Source of the DNA: Methanobacterium formicicum | GTDB taxonomy: Archaea > Methanobacteriota > Methanobacteria > Methanobacteriales > Methanobacteriaceae | NCBI RefSeq assembly: GCF_029848115.1 | Contig: NZ_JARVXG010000009.1 | Coordinates: 1 to 11,030 of the forward strand | Direction: 5' to 3' | DNA: 11,030 nucleotides | Shown: piece by piece, positions 8,936-11,030 of the stretch | Layout of the letters: every line of letters begins with the position of its first letter | Position numbering within the stretch: the stretch's first letter is position 1 | Notes under the pieces: generated by a model | Told to the model about the DNA's origin: nothing | Seen by the model: the letters and a program-made list of their open reading frames with translations, nothing else | Databases searched by the model: none | Position numbers and translations under genes: made by a program

Positions 8936-9619
8936 ATGGTCAAGACAAAAGATTACTATACATCCCAGAAATCCGAGTTTTTCACCCAGTTTGATGGCTT
9001 CTGTGAACGTGTGGGGGCCTTGATAGAAGAAAAATACGGGAAAAAATTTAAAAATGATGTTATGGGTGAAATTAAGAGAGGATTTGAACTTATTTTTGAT
9101 GAAATACCCTACATTGGTGGGGATGATAATTTCTTAACCATGGACCTTGTTTCTGCAGCCCAGGACCTGGCCCTGTATCAGGTCCTGAAAAGGCATGATA
9201 AGCCAGTGGAAGAAATTGGGGAGATAGCTTACCAGGAATCTGAACAATATTTAAGGGATAATGCAGATTTAATTCCCCCTATGACCCATCCTAAGTACGT
9301 TTTTTACATTGAAATGGCGGCTAAAGAGTCCCTGAAGAGGAAATATCCTGGTGACTGGGCCTACAAATTCATCCCCCCAGAGGGGGAGAATGATTATGGA
9401 CTGGATTTTGTGGAGTGTGGAATACAGAAGTTATTCCATGACCACGATGCCGATGAATTCACCCCTTACCTGTGTGCCATGGACATTCCCATGAGTGAAT
9501 GCGGGAATCTAGGCCTGCATCGTACTCAAACCCTGGCCGAAGGCAGTGATCTGTGTGATTTCCGTTACAAAGGTGGAAGGGAAACTGAAGTTGCGAGTAC
9601 GGTGATTAAAAAGGGGTAA
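8936..9619 (+). CDS. L-2-amino-thiazoline-4-carboxylate hydrolase-family protein
   Basis: A 227-residue protein recognised by the C-terminal block of the ATC hydrolase family: FVECGIQKLFHDHDADEFTPYLCAMDIPMSECGNLGLHRTQTLAEGSDLCDFRYKGG. It has conserved cysteines at 161, 180, 189 and 207. In Pseudomonas the founding enzyme opens the thiazoline ring of ATC to give N-carbamoyl-cysteine. Many anaerobes and methanogens carry homologues of unknown substrate, and the Cys/His/Asp-rich block might bind a metal. The N-terminal half is helical, with a conserved amphipathic stretch around residues 65-110. The ATG at 8936 has GGAG (8924-8927) 8 bp upstream. Oligo-T tracts follow the stop. Family assignment is good; the hydrolase activity is only an inference. 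Confidence 0.78.
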   Translation: MVKTKDYYTSQKSEFFTQFDGFCERVGALIEEKYGKKFKNDVMGEIKRGFELIFDEIPYIGGDDNFLTMDLVSAAQDLALYQVLKRHDKPVEEIGEIAYQESEQYLRDNADLIPPMTHPKYVFYIEMAAKESLKRKYPGDWAYKFIPPEGENDYGLDFVECGIQKLFHDHDADEFTPYLCAMDIPMSECGNLGLHRTQTLAEGSDLCDFRYKGGRETEVASTVIKKG

Positions 9620-9703
9620 ATATTGAAACCCGTAAATTCACTATTCAGATCTCCTCCCAAAATCTACCATTGCCTGGTAATTGGTACTATTTACCTGAAA
9701 TAA

Positions 9704-9752
9704 TTTTTTCTAGCCATATAGTTAATTTTTGGCATAATTGCACCTATTTTTT
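9704..9752 (+). terminator. Two oligo-T tracts after the ATC hydrolase-like gene
   Basis: T6 runs at 9704-9709 and 9747-9752, about 85 and 130 bp after the stop at 9619, fit archaeal intrinsic termination. The remainder of the 408-bp gap (9620-10027) shows no clear gene. It holds a small inverted repeat GGTTTA/TAAACC (9901-9906/9916-9921) and a possible 11-codon TTG reading frame at 9840-9875 behind a GGAG. Confidence 0.45.
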
Positions 9753-10027
9753 AACTACAACCCTAAAATTACGTATTTTTCCATTTAACAGGACTCTTAC
9801 AAATTTACCACTTTCTTAAAAAGGAGTAGGAGAACAATTTTGTTAGAAGCCCCTATTATTCATGATAAAGATTAATAAACGTTTTTAAAGGAAATCAAAA
9901 GGTTTATAGATGTTTTAAACCATAATAGTGCCATATCTTTAATAGTTTTTTTAAGATAGATCTTGAAGTTACAAGTAGAATTTTTCAATCCGTTATAAAT
10001 CACTGGGGATCCGAAGAGGAAATATAA

Positions 10028-10942
10028 ATGAACACTGTAGAAGTAGAGGTTCTGCGCAGAGAGGCTATGGAGGAAGAGAAAGAGGAAATAGAACGAATTC
10101 GAAAAAAATACAGAGAACGACAGAAACAAGGCAACCCACAAAACCCAATCATTGACCAAGAAAAACAAGCCCTAATAAAAAAAGCACAACAACAAGAACA
10201 ACAAGAAAAAGAACAACTCCTGAAAAAATACAGAGAGCGACAAAAACATGGCAATCAACAAACCCCAATCATTGACCAAGAAAAACAAGCCCTAATAAAA
10301 AAAGCACAACAACAAGAACAACAAGAAAAGGAACTACTTCTGAAAAAATACCAACAAAGAAAACCCCAAAAAGCAGACCCCTCCACAAATTACTTGGAAA
10401 ATAAAGATCTCCCCGAGAGTAATGAAGAATTAATTGTAAATGATAATCTCAAGGAATTTGGACGGGGAGATAGGGAATTAAAAGCTGAAAAGATAGAATG
10501 GGAAGAAGAAATATCTGAAGAATTAAAACTGGATAGGTCGGCTTTACTGGCCAAGTATAATTTAAAAGATGTTAATGATGATGTTGAAGAGATTTTACAC
10601 CGCTTTGACCAGTCGGTTTATGATGAGGATGTTGAAAAGATAGAAAAAAAATTAACAGATAGAATCACAACCTCTGCTTTGTCACATCCCAAAGTGCAAT
10701 GGGTTAATGTCCTGGTGTTCTTTAACAAGGGTGAACTGGAAGGGAATATAAAGATATTCGCAGAATATGCTGATAAAGGGTTATTGAATCGTATAAGATC
10801 TGAAAATAATGAAAGAAGATTAGAATTTGAACTAATACAGGCTGCACTATACGAAGTATGGGATGTTTTCACTACCTTAGGTATTTACATCGATGACCTT
10901 GACTCGAAACTAGATGTTGAGGTTGAACTGGACCGTGCCTGA
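10028..10942 (+). CDS. Hypothetical protein with tandem charged coiled-coil repeats
   Basis: A 304-residue hydrophilic protein that I do not recognise. Residues 10-25 are an acidic/basic helix. Residues 26-65 and 66-105 are two nearly identical 40-residue repeats (opening KKYRERQ, containing PIIDQEKQALIKKAQQQEQQ and closing KE-LL), and a third begins at 106 (KKYQQRK) and stops. Their Glu/Gln/Lys-rich helices suggest coiled coil. Residues 113-160 look like an acidic linker. Residues 163-304 could be a separate mixed helical/strand domain (LDRSALLAKYNLKD, WVNVLVFFNKGELEGNIKIFAEYADKGLLNRI, LEFELIQAALYEVWDVFTTLGIYIDDLD). No signal peptide or membrane segment is seen. GAGG (about 10015-10018) precedes ATG 10028. 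The repeat block is A/C-rich and almost T-free, unlike the rest of the gene. It may be a scaffold or binding protein, but no function is claimed. Confidence 0.75.
   Translation: MNTVEVEVLRREAMEEEKEEIERIRKKYRERQKQGNPQNPIIDQEKQALIKKAQQQEQQEKEQLLKKYRERQKHGNQQTPIIDQEKQALIKKAQQQEQQEKELLLKKYQQRKPQKADPSTNYLENKDLPESNEELIVNDNLKEFGRGDRELKAEKIEWEEEISEELKLDRSALLAKYNLKDVNDDVEEILHRFDQSVYDEDVEKIEKKLTDRITTSALSHPKVQWVNVLVFFNKGELEGNIKIFAEYADKGLLNRIRSENNERRLEFELIQAALYEVWDVFTTLGIYIDDLDSKLDVEVELDRA
10103..10342 (+). repeat. Two tandem 120-bp repeats inside the coiled-coil gene
   Basis: Copies 10103-10222 and 10223-10342 have a period of exactly 120 bp (40 codons), followed by a partial third copy from 10343. A core of 66 bp is identical in both (10144-10209 and 10264-10329), including synonymous positions, so the duplication is recent or homogenised. 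The repeat is in frame and changes only protein length. Confidence 0.95.
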
Positions 10943-10981
10943 CTATATAATACCCTGAATCAACCAGATCGAAAACTGAGA

Positions 10982-10992
10982 TTTTTGTTTTA
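10982..10992 (+). terminator. T-rich terminator-like tract after the coiled-coil gene
   Basis: TTTTTGTTTTA about 40 bp after the stop at 10942 fits an archaeal T-tract terminator. It is weak because a G interrupts the run. Confidence 0.35.
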
Positions 10993-11002
10993 TATGCCAT
11001 GA

Positions 11003-11029
11003 AAAATATTTAGGGTCTTAGTTTTTTCA
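11003..11029. repeat. Right copy of the widely spaced inverted repeat
   Basis: TTTAGGGTCTTAG (11009-11021) is the exact reverse complement of 9-21. Including flanks, 23 of 27 positions pair with 1-27. It lies about 60 bp after the stop of the coiled-coil gene. Whether the sequence continues past the window is not visible. Confidence 0.4.
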
Positions 11030-11030
11030 T

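Noticed and set aside
9872..10254. Minus-strand reading frames with runs of Phe, Ser and Cys over the repeat gene
   Set aside because: They are the antisense of the A/C-rich repeats, have odd composition, lack ribosome binding sites and match no family.
10103..10342. CRISPR-like array
   Set aside because: The 120-bp units are directly adjacent without unique spacers, in frame, and encode a 40-residue protein repeat.

Overview
The window looks like chromosomal DNA from a methanogenic archaeon of the Methanobacteriales (Methanobacterium-like). The main evidence is a close homologue of MtrA, the corrinoid subunit of the methanogen-specific methyl-tetrahydromethanopterin:coenzyme M methyltransferase. 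Also consistent are a geranylgeranyl-reductase-type flavoprotein, AT-rich intergenic DNA with TATA-like boxes about 25 bp before likely transcript starts, strong GGAGGTGAT-type ribosome binding sites and oligo-T terminators. This placement comes from reading the sequence, not from a database match.

Layout. 87-695 (+) is a DJ-1/PfpI protein resembling isonitrile hydratase. It converges on a minus-strand pair: a MATE efflux transporter (1195-2577) and a small VOC/glyoxalase protein (729-1085). A gene-free stretch (2578-3331) follows; its right half (about 3056-3212) holds a strong, GC-richer, multi-helix RNA candidate. Next come a geranylgeranyl-reductase-like flavoprotein (3332-4348, +) and a TetR-family repressor (4353-5006, -), whose ends are only 4 bp apart. 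The repressor diverges from a stand-alone MtrA homologue without membrane anchor (5308-5853, +). The shared 300-bp region contains four copies of one 15-bp palindrome, TTAAM-N5-GTTAA: three in tandem at exact 18-bp spacing over the mtrA-like start site and one over the tetR TATA box. After a hairpin between convergent genes come an AlkZ-like winged-helix protein (5994-7064, -) and a CPBP-family membrane protease (7118-8143, -), probably co-transcribed. Divergent from these are an SRPBCC protein (8399-8848, +) and an L-2-amino-thiazoline-4-carboxylate hydrolase-family protein (8936-9619, +). After a 408-bp gap comes a coiled-coil protein with a recent 120-bp tandem duplication (10028-10942, +).

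How the parts fit. Most genes are accessory stress or detoxification functions (MATE, VOC, AlkZ-like, CPBP, DJ-1, TetR) rather than one pathway. The best-supported circuit is the TetR repressor acting on itself and on the orphan corrinoid protein. The most unexplained element is the structured locus at 3056-3212. The two ends of the window also carry an imperfect 27-bp inverted repeat (23/27 matches), about 11 kb apart.
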